The notes: generated by a model not told the origin, from the letters alone. DNA of 64,000 nucleotides from Aphelenchoides besseyi (GCA_024699855.1 JAMPIQ010000003.1:4092001-4156000), one strand, 5' to 3'. Positions 26,370 through 38,223 are shown, counted from the first letter of the stretch. Numbers and translations: made by a program.

Positions 26370-26859
26370 GAGCTTGCTGATAAGACGTGTGTTTTATTTT
26401 GTATATTTTTTGTCAAAACGTGTACTGAATTAACAACTTGAACATCGTGCTCTACCTACGGCTACTCGTCTTTTTGCTTCATCTTGCCCCCGCATTTTCC
26501 GTCCAAAATTAAACCTTTTATTGGCGTTTCTAACTCCTACGCTCATCGAAATTTCTAGTTTCCATGTAAATTATCGAACCAATAAATTATTTGACAATGC
26601 ATGTGTATCACTCACTGAATTCTGCACAAATTTTCAAAGACATTGAAATATAAACCCCAAAAACGTTGGTGTCAACCTTTCACGAATTTTGTAAACGTCC
26701 GCAGAATCGATGTGACAAACTGCGGGCTCATCGAGCGTTCCTTAATGAACTGTCGGATTTGCGTTTTTTTGGATTTTACATCGTTTTGTCGTAAATTTAC
26801 TGAAATAGAATTCGTCGAAACACTTCTGTTTGTCAAACCAATGTCTGTGATTTAGGATA
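26370..26859. other. Intergenic region downstream of epg-5
   Basis: 490 bases. AATAAA at 26581-26586 may end the epg-5 transcript. The last bases read GTGATTTAG just before the next ATG, a likely trans-splice acceptor. Nothing else is recognised. Confidence 0.4.
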
Positions 26860-27379
26860 ATGACCATCGACTTGGAAGACATTTTGGAGGAATGGGAAAA
26901 AGAAGCCGCGACTTCCAGTGCTCCAGAGACCGATCACTTTCTAGAAGAGCAATTGGCTTTCGGACCAACACGTCAACTGATTATGGCTTATTTGGAACGA
27001 CGAGCAATCGAGTTGGGAGCAACGGAAAGAATCGAAAATTTCTGTTTCGATCAACACTCCAAAGGTGTCAAATCGATGCTACAGATGCGAGAAAACGTGG
27101 CTCAATCCGCGCAGTTCCTTCTTCCCCGACCACTAAGACTCGAAATACTTCGGATGGCCGTTGAGTTTGTGAGTTTACGTTGAAATTTTTGAGTTGTCAA
27201 AACGTTTCTTGTAGGTTGAAAAATTTCGACCGTCGGAGGAAAATTCGCACGTCGACTCGTTGTTCCACGAACAGCGAAATGGTCTAAGCTCCAATGACTT
27301 CTTCTATTCCGATCAGTCGACGTCGACCACTTCAAGTGTTGGAGCGGCTTCAGAGCTCTCACGCAATACAAACGAGTAA
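26860..27379 (+). CDS. Small unrecognised acidic helical protein
   Basis: Two exons, with an intron at about 27,169-27,214 (GTGAGTTTAC...TTCTTGTAG), give about 157 residues. It starts MTIDLEDILEEWEKEAA, three bases after TTTAGG, consistent with trans-splicing. The central part is strongly helical (LIMAYLERRAIELGA, MLQMRENVAQSAQFL, RLEILRMAVEFVEKF). The tail is Ser/Thr-rich and ends SRNTNE. No catalytic motif or known domain is seen. Coding is supported by the in-frame intron, normal codon choice and the trans-splice-like start. It lies between epg-5 and another unrecognised gene on the same strand. Confidence 0.65.
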
Positions 27380-27701
27380 AACACAATCGGGTTCTGGACA
27401 AACTGTTTGTTTTTATTGTAAGATTTGTATCTTATTTCATTAAATTGGTTTTATCGCATTTTCTTTAAAAACAATCTTACAAGCTAACGAGTCCTCTGAG
27501 ATTACAAATGGTATATAAACGGACGACATAGAGACATATGTTAAGCCTGCTATCTTTTGAGGCAGTTTATTGAAATCTCGAGATCAATCAGTAAATGCTA
27601 TGATGCATATACCGAAACACTATAGTTTGTCGTAATGAAGGAAACAAATGACGACTTTGTGGACGAGATGACCACTGAAAGGACATAAAATTTCTTTGCC
27701 A
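27380..27701. other. Intergenic region with a possible TATA element
   Basis: 322 bases. A TATATAAA-like run at about 27511-27518 could be a core promoter for the gene at 27702. Nothing else is recognised. Confidence 0.3.
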
Positions 27702-29212
27702 ATGAATTCAATTGTTATGGCGAATACTCAACGATCAGTTCGTCAAGGAGTAAAACGTCGTGCTACTGACGACATCGCTTCGACATCCTCAAATCCCATC
27801 AATTCGGTTGTTCGAGGCTATCAAAATAATCCATCGGTCAATAATGACGCTCAGTTTTACGTGGTGGAAGAACCAACGAATGAAAATTCTGAAGTGAGTT
27901 CACAACCATTGAGTTAACTGATTATTTTAGATTCCAACGGAACATCAAACCCTTCAATCGTCAGTGGAATGCAGTTGTGACGATCAAACGTCCATTGATC
28001 AACCACCAAACGATTTCTATGTGACGGAAGAGACAAATAGCAGTGAAATTCCGAGTACTTTGGATACCGAAGAATCTTTTGTTTTGAGCAGCAAAATGGG
28101 CGAAATAACCGTAGGTTCAATTTTTACAAGACCTTGTTGATGTTTTCAGGTAACATTGGAAGATTTGAAGAAAGTTGGAGTGAACATCAACGAACACACA
28201 TTTAGTGTTGATCAGACTCAAGTAGATTTGTTGATGAAACTTTTTTACCATCGTCTAAACAATTCGAAGAACATCCAATTCAACGGATCTCAAGAACCGA
28301 CAACTTCGAAGGAAAAAGAAGTAAGATCGGAAAATGGGCGTTTCTACGCATATGTTGGAGACAATGGTTCTGTTTCGTTGATTCAAGAGAACAGCGGCAA
28401 AACAATCGTTTGTGTAAGTCACTGGTTAATTCAATTTAAACATTTGTTCTGCAGTACGCACCTGAAGAATTGCGAGAAATGGGAATCAAAGATGCAACTC
28501 AGTTGAACGAAGAAGACTTAAGACGATTGGAATACGCGGTTTCCGGCGAACAAAGCTCACAAACCTCACTGACTTCAACGGTAACTTTGGGAGTTCCACA
28601 CCAAAATGAAATTCATGCAAACAAAACCGTTGATAGTTCCGGAGACAATTCGAAGAACGATGGATTCATAGGCGAGGAAGTCGAGGTTGTTACGGAACGT
28701 TTTCCAACTCCACGATCTGCGATCATTCGATATGCACGAAAAAGTGGAATGTTCAAAGTCCAGTACGAGGTAGGCCATTCGTTCACCCAATTCACGCTTT
28801 TATGCTTCACAGAACGGTCGTTTCGAATGGATCACAAAAACACAAATTCGGCAAAAATCGGGGCTAAGCAAGAGCAACGAAAGGAAACAAAATGATCCAA
28901 CTGGAGACAAAACTCCACAAACTGAAACAGTAAGATTGATCTCATCTCTTTGAAACTGTCAGATTTCAGTCGGCTTCAGTTAACAGAATCCAAAGATCGT
29001 CAATATTGCATCCGAATCAAGATTATTGTGCGATTTGTGACAAGAAGATTGCCACTCAACAACCGGCTTTCATTGTCATTCGACTTCCGGCTTGTCGTCC
29101 ATGTTCCATGCAGAAAGCGATGTTCGTCGAAGAAACCCAGATATTGAGCGAGCAGAATTTGAAGAACATTCAGAAAGTTAAAATCCAGTTACGAGATCGA
29201 ACTTCAAAATGA
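27702..29212 (+). CDS. Unrecognised protein with two CxxC pairs at the C-terminus
   Basis: About six exons with short canonical introns. The ATG at 27702 (MNSIVMANTQRSVRQG) is chosen; a second ATG lies five codons on. The N-terminal third is Ser/Thr/Asn-rich and likely disordered, with a degenerate internal repeat: FYVVEEPTNENSEIP and FYVTEETNSSEIP. The middle has VTLEDLKKVGVNINEHTF and a segment, YAPEELREMGIKDATQL, that could form helices. The C-terminus has CAIC and CRPC 22 residues apart, which could bind one zinc ion. No family is recognised. A nuclear role is possible from the basic start and zinc-like tail, but that is speculation. Confidence 0.65.
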
Positions 29213-29465
29213 CTTTATAATTTTTATATAGTTATTCTATTCGTCATTTATTCTGTTTTGTTTACTTCATAAAACAAGAAGCGTTCTAACCATTTCTTAT
29301 GTAAACAACCTTCGAATCAAACTAAAGCGATTGAAATTAGCTACAACGATTTTATTTCGTTTAAGTGAACATAGCAAAAAGTTGTGTTGAAATGATATCC
29401 AAGAGCCAGAGCCAACACTAGTGGGAAGTTATTTCAACGGATTTTTTTAAACAAAAAGACAAAAA

Positions 29466-29922
29466 ATGGCTTTAGGTAACAATTGACGTACGGTTGGATA
29501 ACGATTGACTTAGAAGCATTTGTGGTGAACAATAGAGGGACCAGATTCTACGGGTTCTTGTTTGGAGATTCATATCGAGCACAAACTTTGGACTCCATTA
29601 ATGGTGCCAGTCCCCTTCCTTACCCGGTCCACGCCTACAAGCGCCGAGGCAATTCTGTTCAGCTAAATTTTGACATTTCACTTTGCCATTCAATCTCAGT
29701 TTCAACATCCCAACCAGAAAAAGCGTTTTTAGTAACCAGTTGAATGTCCCGGGTGCACAAACCCAGTTTTTTAACATGGAAGTTCCAATGAGTCCGCTCC
29801 GCACGCTGTGTATTTACAATGCGAACAGAAGCCGAACGAATTGCGGATGCCATTGGAACTTTCGTGTAAAACTTACCGTTTCCAGATTCTTTGATTTTAG
29901 ATGCAACATTTTTGGACCATAA
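29466..29922 (+). CDS. Possible small unrecognised protein
   Basis: Three exons can be joined in one frame: ATG at 29466 with donor GTAACAATTG, a second exon after GACTTAG, a second intron of about 35 nt ending AACCCAG, and a stop at 29920-29922. The product is about 128 residues, with several cysteines near the end (NCGCHW, FRCNIFGP) and no recognised domain. It would converge with the minus-strand gene ending at 30052. A competing minus-strand frame overlaps it, so the strand is uncertain. Confidence 0.3.
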
Positions 29923-30051
29923 GTTGTACTTCTTTTCCAGATGCGGCATTGTTGAAAATGAACCTTTTGTCCGATTTATTAGCCAGACCAAAGGTAAAAG
30001 ACTCAAATCACGGTGGTCAATGTATTTGTTGCGGCCGATTCTGGGAAAAAT

Positions 30052-31169
30052 TTATCTTTCCTGCTCGACCTCGGCGCGAAGACGCTCAAGTTCTGCGATC
30101 ACATCCGGATTGGTCGACGCAGCTTCAACGACAGCCGCTTGCTTCTGAAATGTGATCGGTGACTTACCTCCTGGGGTTTCAGGGTCGGCAATTGGACGGC
30201 AAGTACCGGAATTTTGGCGACTTTTCCGGCCTCTACCGTCAATCGATTGGCTCGTTCCTGAGCAATAGCGCTGGCCGACGAAGATTGCAGAAGGGCGGCT
30301 ATCTCCGCGCTGGCGTCGAGCTCTTTAATGGATGGAGCTTTTGGCTGTTTCTTGCGTAAAGCCGCAACTTGTTCACGAAGTTGGGCGAGTTCAGCGACAT
30401 CGGACTTTCGCTTTTTCTCCTGTTCTACCTTCGCTTCGTGCCACTTTCGGGCCAATCCAAATCGCCAAAACAGAAGTGTTTTGTAAGAAGCAAAGAGGGA
30501 AGAAAATTATCGCCTATGGTCCACTTGTTTGTGTTCTCCAAGTTCGAAGCCGCGAAGAACCAAATAGGCAGCAATCAACCTGTCAATATTGGACGTTCCT
30601 CCGACGTTAATTGGGCGTTTAACATTCTTCTTCAATTGCGATCCCACTTCCCGTCCGCGTTGAATGTTCGACAAGCGATAGTCGGCGTCGTGAGCGCTTC
30701 CCTCTGAAATTGGTCGAGTTATTCAAAAAGAAGGCGAACAAACTTACTGAACAACCCTATGACCATAGTTTCGGCTTGATGCCGCTGATCTTCGGTGAGT
30801 CGATTCTGCAAATCGGTGTCCACGTATATCGTCGGGATGCCCAATTTTTGCGGAAAAACATCCCGGCTGAAATCAAACGATAAGAAGCTGAATCTCATTA
30901 AGTCACTTACGTTGTTGCATTGAATCGGTTCGTAGAAACCGATACCTAACAGCGTTGTTGGCTTGTGTTCCGATCGTGATTTCATTCCGAACTTACAACT
31001 TCGAGCTTCTCTAAGAGCGCTGTCCTTCAATAGTTGTTCAACGCGCCGTGATGTATGCTAAAGAAATTTTTAAACCAGTGTTAACGGTTTAACTTACCGT
31101 TTTGAGGCCGCGTTCTTGGGAGGACACATCCTTGGACAGTAAGTCCAGTTTTTTATTAGGATGTGGCAT
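30052..31169 (-). CDS. Unrecognised coiled-coil protein
   Basis: The ATG at 31169 (MPHPNKKLDLLSKDVSS) directly follows TTATTTTTAG, a likely trans-splice acceptor. Exons read HTSRRVEQLLKDSALREARS, then LTEDQRHQAETMVIGLF, then GREVGSQLKKNVKRPINVGG. After a junction I cannot place (around 30,440-30,600), the frame continues ARKWHEAKVEQEKKRKSDVA and ELAQLREQVAALRKK, a coiled coil, then ASAEIAALLQSSSASAI. The last exon is KQAAVVEAASTNPDVIAELE...EVEQER, with a stop at 30052. Helical, charged and Ala-rich; no catalytic motif is visible. An adaptor or structural role is possible but not shown. Confidence 0.55.
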
Positions 31170-31191
31170 CCTAAAAATAAACACTTAAAAA

Positions 31192-31219
31192 GGCAATTGC
31201 ACGCAAAAAAGCAATTGCC
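31192..31219. repeat. Inverted repeat, GGCAATTGC arms
   Basis: GGCAATTGC, a 10-base spacer, then GCAATTGCC. Each arm also contains the palindrome GCAATTGC. It lies 23 bases upstream of the ATG at 31169, so it may be a paired protein-binding site in that gene's promoter or a hairpin. Confidence 0.6.
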
Positions 31220-33125
31220 GGGAAAAAACGCGACGCGAATCTTTTACCCTCAAATAAGGAACAAACATGCCGATCGGTCGGCAGATGACGTAAACTCGAC
31301 TGTTGCATTCGCGTCGATTGAGACACAAAGGAGTTTTCAGGTCGCATACAAAAACAACTACAACATTCGAAGCTGTTGCATGAGAATAGTTTGAAGTACT
31401 GAATTTGAACGGGAAAAACACAGTATGATAAGATTGTTGCCAAGTATCATTTAGGGTCCGGCGATTTGCTCCGCGAGAAAGTTAAATCGGGATTGAGAAC
31501 TTGAGTTTCAATGAAGCAGATAATGGGATCCGGTGACTTAGAACTGCCCAACTCTACGGCATTGTGGAAGACTGATAATCGTTGGTGTCAATGATCAGTT
31601 CATCAGTGGCTTGTTAAAGTGATTTGCTTGTGGTTTGAAGCGACTTCTATGAAGAATTGTAAGACAGCTCTTGAGCTGATTGACGACGTTTGCGATAGTC
31701 GTCAAATTCAATTGATATCGTTGAAATATGTGGTTGAAGTCAAGGAGTTACAGTAGCCGAAGGGGTGGACTGTTTCGGCCGTGGCATTGAACAATTAAAA
31801 CGACCATTTGCAGCAACAGCAGCTCTGCTGGCTTTTGCCGTTTTGCCGATGAGTTCGATTGCGCAGTTGCCGGAGCGCCGTCTATCGTCATTGCCTAAGT
31901 ATTCGCTCGCAAGTATTGGAGTTGGCGGGCTTGTTGAGGACGCAAATCTTCGAATTTTGCTCATGAAAAAACGCAGTGATCTCTATCTTGATTGCAACTT
32001 TCCGGGTGAGTGAACTCTGTTTCAAACGAATCGATTGCTGACGGTACACCTATTCCAACATAATGATCGAATACAAAGAGTTTTTAGCTGTTGTTCGCGA
32101 GTCCTTGAAGAAATGGGCATAGAAATGATCTTCGATTGAGTTCTTATGTTTTGACATTTAAAAACAACTCCGTTTCATAAAGACACTTGTGATTTGTATT
32201 TCGTTTGCTACTTGAAACCCGACGATAAATTTGAATTTGAGACAACACTTTGTTCAAGTGAAGCTGCAGTAGCTAGCGATTAAAACGATAACAAAAGCTG
32301 CATCAATACTTTTTGCTAATCATTAGGTACAGTGAGCAAGTTACAGAGCTTCCGAGTAGCGGAATTCGCAAGTTCCATCATACGATTCTCGAGCCATTGA
32401 TGCAATGAAGACAAGTGGTCGTTAAGGCTGCTATCTGAAGTCGTTTGATCTAAATGAACGGAATGAAAGCCTAGGATGACTTGTACAAGAACGGAAATTT
32501 GCATTCACATTCCATTTGTTCTTACCAAGTATTACATCTTGTAATCACTTAGTTGACATTAATGCTCTTTGCAGGATAACTGTTAAAATCTTTAATCCTT
32601 ATGAATGCCACGAACCGTGCATCTGAAGCAATAAACGATGCGGTGCGAAAACCGAAGACTTGAATCATTACTTCAAAGACTTTGTCGTTTAATCGACGAT
32701 TATCTTCGTTATTGCCGACCGTTTGTCGTCGAGAAGTGTAGTCAAGATGCATTGCGTTTGGTTTCACAAGTGAGTTTCTTATATAAACAAGAATTCCTAT
32801 GAGTTGTCAATTCGCTTCTGAATGTTGTAAACTGCAACTTCTAATGCAAGTCTCGCCTGCAGAACAAATCCTATTAGACCACTCATTATAACTTTGCGTT
32901 AACGTCGATTTGCTGCAAAGTTGAGAACTGTTGGCTTTCGAAAAACGGTTTCATTTAACATCTCACAATTCAAACGGCTATGTGGAAAGTAGTCATTAAA
33001 AGCAAATTTGCGTAATCAGTGTAATGTCAAGTGTTGTCCGTAACTTTTGGCACTTATCCACAAAGGCATCCTGAAAACCTTGTGACCAATAATCCGCACT
33101 GGTCAGCTTGGTCATTTGAACCAAA
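31220..33125. other. Gene-poor stretch with possible decayed exons
   Basis: About 1.9 kb without a gene I can support. Bases 31,745-32,008 hold a plus-strand frame (PFAATAALLAFAVLPMSSIA, then LLMKKRSDLYLDCNFPG) between an acceptor-like GTTACAG and a donor-like GTGAGT. Bases 32,316-32,770 hold minus-strand frames (RLNDKVFEVMIQVFGFRTAS; LNDHLSSLHQWLENRMMEL). None gives a complete gene. They may be remnants of duplicated genes. Confidence 0.3.
32393..32422. repeat. Direct repeat, left copy
   Basis: 30 bases match 34942-34972 with a single one-base difference in length. They share GCCATT, then GATGCAATGAAGACAAGTGG and TCGT. The copies flank the orphan gene at 33126-34583, about 2.5 kb apart. Confidence 0.75.
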
Positions 33126-34583
33126 ATGTCTAAACCACAATTAACTACCTACTCGAAAGCAATTTTGCTTATGCATCGAAACGAATATATGTGTAATCGT
33201 CCACGAGATAATAAGTTGTCAGCTCTTGAGTTTTTCAAATACTTGGTTAGTATTGCTATGACGTGTGTTTATAATAATACTTTTTAGTTGATATCACGAC
33301 AATTCCTTCAAGCATCTCAGTTGCACCAAGTATATGAGTTTGCAATCTTCGGATACATTAGGCACGACAAGAAATTCGTTGTCAGATTAATGAAAGGAAA
33401 ATTTGATAAAGTCTGGGCAACTGAATTTAAGTTAACGTTGGAAGAGATTCGAACTTGGAATAAATTCCTGGATGTACAGTATGTACGTCTTTTTACATAC
33501 CGATACAAATATGCGGATGAGTTCTCAGCTGTTAGCAAGCTCTTCAGGGGTCTGCTTTTGTCGTCATATCTAAAGTCACTGGTATTTTAGGGCACATTGC
33601 ACTGAATCTTTTTAACGATATGTTTGAGGCTGAAAACCATAGTGCTATAATCAGGCAAATACAAAAGCAGCTATATTCTCTTGATGGTCATGCAAAATCA
33701 ATGATTGGTTTGTCGGAAATGCCTCGTCTAAATTTAATGAGTTCTTCTTTGCGCATCGGAAACCTTTGTAAGTATCCGGATAGTTCAAATCGAATTTTGC
33801 TTAGATCAATTCAAGCAAGTGCTGACCAGACATCGAATCAAAGAACTGAAAGTGAAAAACTTTTGCATAAGCCCTGAAATTTTTGACCGTAAGATTCTTG
33901 GCACTAAAACATTGACTAAAGCTTTTAGCGACTATTGACGACAACTTCTTTGATGATTTTCCTACATGTCCTTCTGTTAAGAAACTGAAGTTTACTTGGA
34001 GGAATTTGGACGAAATGCATAATATAGTCCCGAAAGTTACTAAGATGATGCCGTTTTTCCCTAATTTGTGCCAACTGTACTATTATACATCTAAGTATCA
34101 TGCACCCGGAGAAGTAGATCATCTTTTAAGAGCAAACATAAATGTCCGACATTTTAGTTCAGTTTGCAAAAGCTGGTCGTTTGGATACGAGACGAATGCA
34201 GAAAAATTGAAGAGCTGCAAAAAGCGAGTCTATCCCTCACTGATGTGACACTTGTTTACAATTTCGAAATAGGCAACGTGGAGTCAAAAAAAGTGAAATC
34301 TTTTTAAGGCCCGATCTAAGATCATTTTCAGGTCGTAAAGCAACTAGTGAAAGAGATACTCAAGACTACAGAGTTCAAGGTGCTGCGTTTTGCTAAGCAC
34401 GTCACTCGAGCAAACGCGGAGAATGGATATTACATGTTTATTCCGGAATATTTTGAAGTGGAACTATGGCGAGAGCAAGCAAATAGTCTTGCCGCTTTAC
34501 AATTTAAAGTTGAGTTGAATCCACTTACACTGAATGATGATGATGAATTGGAAGTTGAATCGGCTGAACATAACGACAATTAG
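33126..34583 (+). CDS. Orphan protein, possibly F-box-like
   Basis: Seven exons can be joined in frame with canonical introns. The start is MSKPQLTTYSKAILLMHRN at 33126. Joins are: ...FFKYL-LISRQFLQASQL; KLFRGHIALNLFNDMFEAEN; GNLYQFKQVLTRHRIKELKV; EIFDPTIDDNFFDDFP; HAPGEFSLQKLVVWIRDE; and VESKKVVKQLVKEILKTTEF. The protein ends in an acidic tail (NDDDELEVESAEHNDN). The alternation of Leu and Phe with PSVKKLKFTWRNLDEMHN and FFPNLCQLYYYTS recalls LRR-like repeats of nematode F-box-associated proteins, but no clear F-box is visible. Roughly 390 residues. Consistent phases across six introns argue that it is real. It lies in gene-poor DNA between direct repeats. Confidence 0.6.
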
Positions 34584-35105
34584 CTTGGTTCTACTTGTAC
34601 TCGCCAAGTCCTTTATTAACGAACTCCATTTACAATCCACTGACAGACATTCTCGAAAACATAATTGTAACAGCATTAAGGACCACAACTCTTTCACAAT
34701 CCCATTCTTTGATTCACGACTCCAGTCTCAACTCGCACGGTCGCTCCGAAACAGCCTCCGTTCTTAGGTCATATCAATTGTGTTGAGATAATAAAACAGT
34801 TTGCTTGAACACGCTACCTCAGATAGCTATCGAATAAAGTGCTACAAAGAAAGACAAAAGAGCATTTTAATGGTTCATTTTCTTAAATCTTGCACCAAAC
34901 AAGTCGATGAAAGATTGCACCGCGAAGACGCAAGACCAAGTGCCATTAGATGCAATGAAGACAAGTGGTCGTGGTTCGGAAACGTTGAAGTCAATTTATG
35001 CTACTCATATGGTTACTATATTCTTGCATCATGAACTTTATTCTTAGTTCGTTTACTTCATGAAAAGCTTTGTAAAACAACAATATGATCATTTAAACAG
35101 ACGAT
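34584..35105. other. Intergenic region with repeat copy
   Basis: 522 bases between convergent genes. It contains the right copy of the direct repeat. A short open frame at 34,801-35,034 overlaps that copy and has no supporting splice structure. Confidence 0.35.
34942..34972. repeat. Direct repeat, right copy
   Basis: 31 bases, matching 32393-32422 apart from one extra A. It lies downstream of the orphan gene and upstream (in plus coordinates) of the NUP85 3' end. Confidence 0.75.
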
Positions 35106-38100
35106 TCACGACAACGATCTTAGTGCCAAAGCACTACAAAGAGCTTGACGAAGAAACTTAATTTTGGTTTGCAACTCTACGGTGTGTGGATTATCAGCTG
35201 CTTTGGACGGATGAATGATCGCGTTTTGAAGTTCGAAGTTGTTGACCGCTTTCATTAGATCGTAGATTGAGTCTCGATCTAATTCGGGAACCTGAATAAT
35301 CAAAGTGTTACAATCCAAAATCTTAAGCACGTACTTGAATGAAATCCGTGGTGGATGGATCTAACAACTTGGTCATTTGATCGAACAATACAACTTGGAA
35401 GGCAATTGGTGCCATTCCGGAAGTCACCAACTCGTAAAGTTTCCCGGCCGCTTCGCTTGCTTGTCCTTGAACGAGAAAACGACGAAATTGATAGAATCGT
35501 TGAAGAAGAAGCAGATTTGGATAGTTGAGGAACATGGTCGAAGTTGCGTCGAAGATTCGCAATTGACTGATGGCCTCGGCATTGAATGTTGAGAGCATTT
35601 TGTTTGAGACCAAGTTAATCAGATCGGAAAGTTCAGAGCGAAGAGCCCAAGAAAGTGCTTCGTTGTAATGACCATTCTTCACATATCTGAATGGAAAGCT
35701 CAGACTTCGAAACGCAGGATTCTTACCTTTCAACCAATGATCGAGCAACTACCGCTTTTGTTCGTGGGAGTTCGTGTTTAAGAGACAAGACGTACAATTG
35801 CTCGGCCTTCTTCACTGAGTCCAAATTCAAACGAACTAAACATGAATCGAGTTCGTAGGTTGCATTTTCGGCACCACAACTCAAAACGTAAGAGTAGGAA
35901 ATGTTCCAAAAATCGTACGACTCCAGCAGCGCTGTGCCGTAATCGATGATCATTGAGGTTCGAACATTTTCATCCGCATTCAAACGCTGTCGCTGTGGTT
36001 GAAGATCCTCGTTTTCTGCAGCTCCAAAGTTTACTGTCTTTCTTCCCGATGACTGTTGTATCTGCTCGCCCAACATCATGATAACGGAAGGATCGAGTTT
36101 TTGAAACAGATCGCAAAGATGAACGGGAAACCACCAAGAAACTGAGTTCTCACAAATTTGCTTCAACATTTCGGGTAGTTTCTTGCACAAGATCGAGAAA
36201 ATTGGCCGATCGATCTCCGTGTTCATCGTTTCGACCGTGCTGATATGTGTATCAGTTGGACAGAGTGTTTGATAAAGAGTCTGAATATACGAAAGGAAAT
36301 CGAATTACAAGATCATCACTCACTTGCGCTATTTTTCCAATGTTGTCGAGATCTGCTCCTGGACATGTAAAGAGCACATAAGCGGGCAGCAACTCGTACC
36401 AGAAATCGTACAAACTGCGACCACACTTCTCAAAAGACTCCATTTTGCCAATCAATATCCCGGCGATCATCTCCAATTCTTCACTTGAGCGTTTGAATGT
36501 TCCACTTCGTAATGAGTCTCGAACTTTCTAAACAACGGAGTTCTTATTGCCGGACATTACCACTGCACCTTTTGGGTTTCGATGAATGAGCTCGTATTTT
36601 CGATTCCGGAATCAACGGCAAACTGGAAGCTCTGAAGAAAAGTGCACAGTTGCTGAAGTGAGTTGTCTCGTTCAAAATTGCTGTGTTTTCGTAGAACTCG
36701 CGCATAGCCGAATTGAAATCCGCGTGTACGATTGACAGTACGAGCTAAACAGAAGAGGTTTGTACGAACGAATTCCGTTGTTTACCGCATTCCAATAGTA
36801 CTGATGTGTTTCTGGAGCATCCGCTTTTTCGACCACTTGATCGCAAATCGTTTTTGCCGCATTTCCGAAGCAATGCAAACCCCAGTTGATCAGATCAATA
36901 ACTAGAGGGTTGTCTGGAAACTCGTGAGAAAAATGTCCGAATTGAAGAACTAACCTGTAGATTGAATGTAAACCGCTTCAGTCAACGACCACAAAACATC
37001 GGCGTTGTAGAGTTCCCGATGCAGCACAAGCTCCTTCTTTTCTCGATCGTTATCTTGCACATTTTCTAGAGCCGTTCGAATGGCCATCCGATAGCGTTGA
37101 CTGATGAGAATAGCACTAAAAGAAGAAACTGATCACGAATTCTGAACTAATCAACAAACTTTTCCGGACGAAGAATCTCGTTGTTCGTACGAGCGAGCTC
37201 TTGAACCGCACAAAAAGTTTCTAAAGTCGTTTCAGTAGAGAAATCGAAAAGCAAAACTGACCGTGCAAATCGTATATCAACTTTTTCGTAACCTGTGAAT
37301 CAAAGAACGTTGTGTTCTTGCTTGGAGAGTCGCGAAAGAAACGATTCGCTTTTGTCTCCGCTACTCCCGATCCAACTTCCATTTTTGTGTAGTCTGAAGT
37401 GTCCAATTGGACGCTAACTCCAGCGATTTTGGCGGTTGAATGAAATGCCAAAATTTTCATCATTGATTTTTACTGAGCAGTTGAAGTTTTTTAGGGAACT
37501 CAAAAGCACAGAAGAAGCGGTTAGAGTGAGTGCTTGATTATGAATCGCTTTCCTGTTTGTTTCAGGAAGCAGAAGAACAGCAGACGACGAAATTGGATCT
37601 CCGACCGAAAAGAAGTCCAATCAATCGGTTTATTTCACGCTTCCAAAATGATTCCACTCGTGAAATAAGCTATACAATAAAATTGGTTTGTCTAACGATC
37701 GAAAACAAGCGAATCGAAGTTCTCCCACGCGAATTCACGTCGACGTTTGGACGGAATCTGAACGTTCTCTTCAAGTGGACACACTCGATTTGCTACTCGA
37801 GCCACCAACTCACGATCTCCGTTGGTAGGAAGACGAGTTGACTGACGAATAAGCTTCTGAAACAGCGGGAATAAGAAACCAGTCGTTGATCTTACCGCCA
37901 TTGCTTCTGCATCGGGAATGCAAATCGAACTGCGCAGTTGGTCCAACTCATTGGTTGGTATCTTCTGACTGAGACACCATTGAAGACGATTCAAATGGCT
38001 CTTGGAGTTGAGTTGTATCGATGGAGCTGAGAGTGGAAGACGATCACTCTGAACAGTCGATAGAAGAGCGATGGAATACAAACTCACGTTGTGGTTATTC

Positions 38101-38114
38101 GTATTTCCATCCAT
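35106..38114 (-). CDS. npp-2: Nucleoporin NUP85 homologue (C. elegans npp-2)
   Basis: NUP85 is a scaffold subunit of the Y-shaped NUP107-160 complex of the nuclear pore, built mainly of alpha-helical solenoid. The ATG at 38114 starts MDGNTNNHN; the first intron (GTGAGTTTG...TGTTCAG) joins to SDRLPLSAPSIQLN. Family-like blocks: LVIDLINWG-type region near 36,890; SWWFPVHLCDLFQKLDPS near 36,130, matching WFVAHLTDLL-type NUP85 sequence; DYGTALLESYDFWNISYSYV; then C-terminal RYVKNGHYNEALSWALRSEL, LLLLQRFYQFRRFLVQG, AAGKLYELVTSGMAPIAF and ELDRDSIYDLMKAVNNFE, a close match to the human C-terminal helices. The stop is at 35106. About 13 introns, all short. It is divergent from the small secreted-peptide gene. 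Confidence 0.87.
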
Positions 38115-38215
38115 GATGTTGACTGATTACCTTCGGTCAACTGTTTCGAAATGGAACGAGTGAATATTCATAAATAAGTTGTTAACAAAATTAGTGATTC
38201 CGTGGAATCGACAAG

Positions 38216-38223
38216 TATAAAAG
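38216..38223 (+). promoter_or_regulatory. TATA box of the small secreted-peptide gene
   Basis: TATAAAAG lies 127 bases before the ATG at 38343. It would place transcription start near 38,245-38,250. An acceptor-like TTCTTTAG just before the ATG suggests a 5' UTR intron or trans-splicing. TATA boxes are not seen for the housekeeping genes around it, which fits an inducible or tissue-restricted gene. Confidence 0.6.

Noticed and set aside
27480..27640. Hammerhead-ribozyme-like words (CGAGTCC..., CCGAAAC)
   Set aside because: The conserved CUGANGA core is absent and the stems do not form.
29659..30006. A 115-codon minus-strand frame (NLWSKNVASKIKESGNGK ...)
   Set aside because: It overlaps a better-phased plus-strand model. 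Its donor-like GTAAGTTTT does not join to a downstream exon in frame.
31745..32013. Plus-strand frame with a hydrophobic start that could be a membrane or BTB-like protein
   Set aside because: No convincing start, next exon or family motif. The minus strand is also open across part of it.
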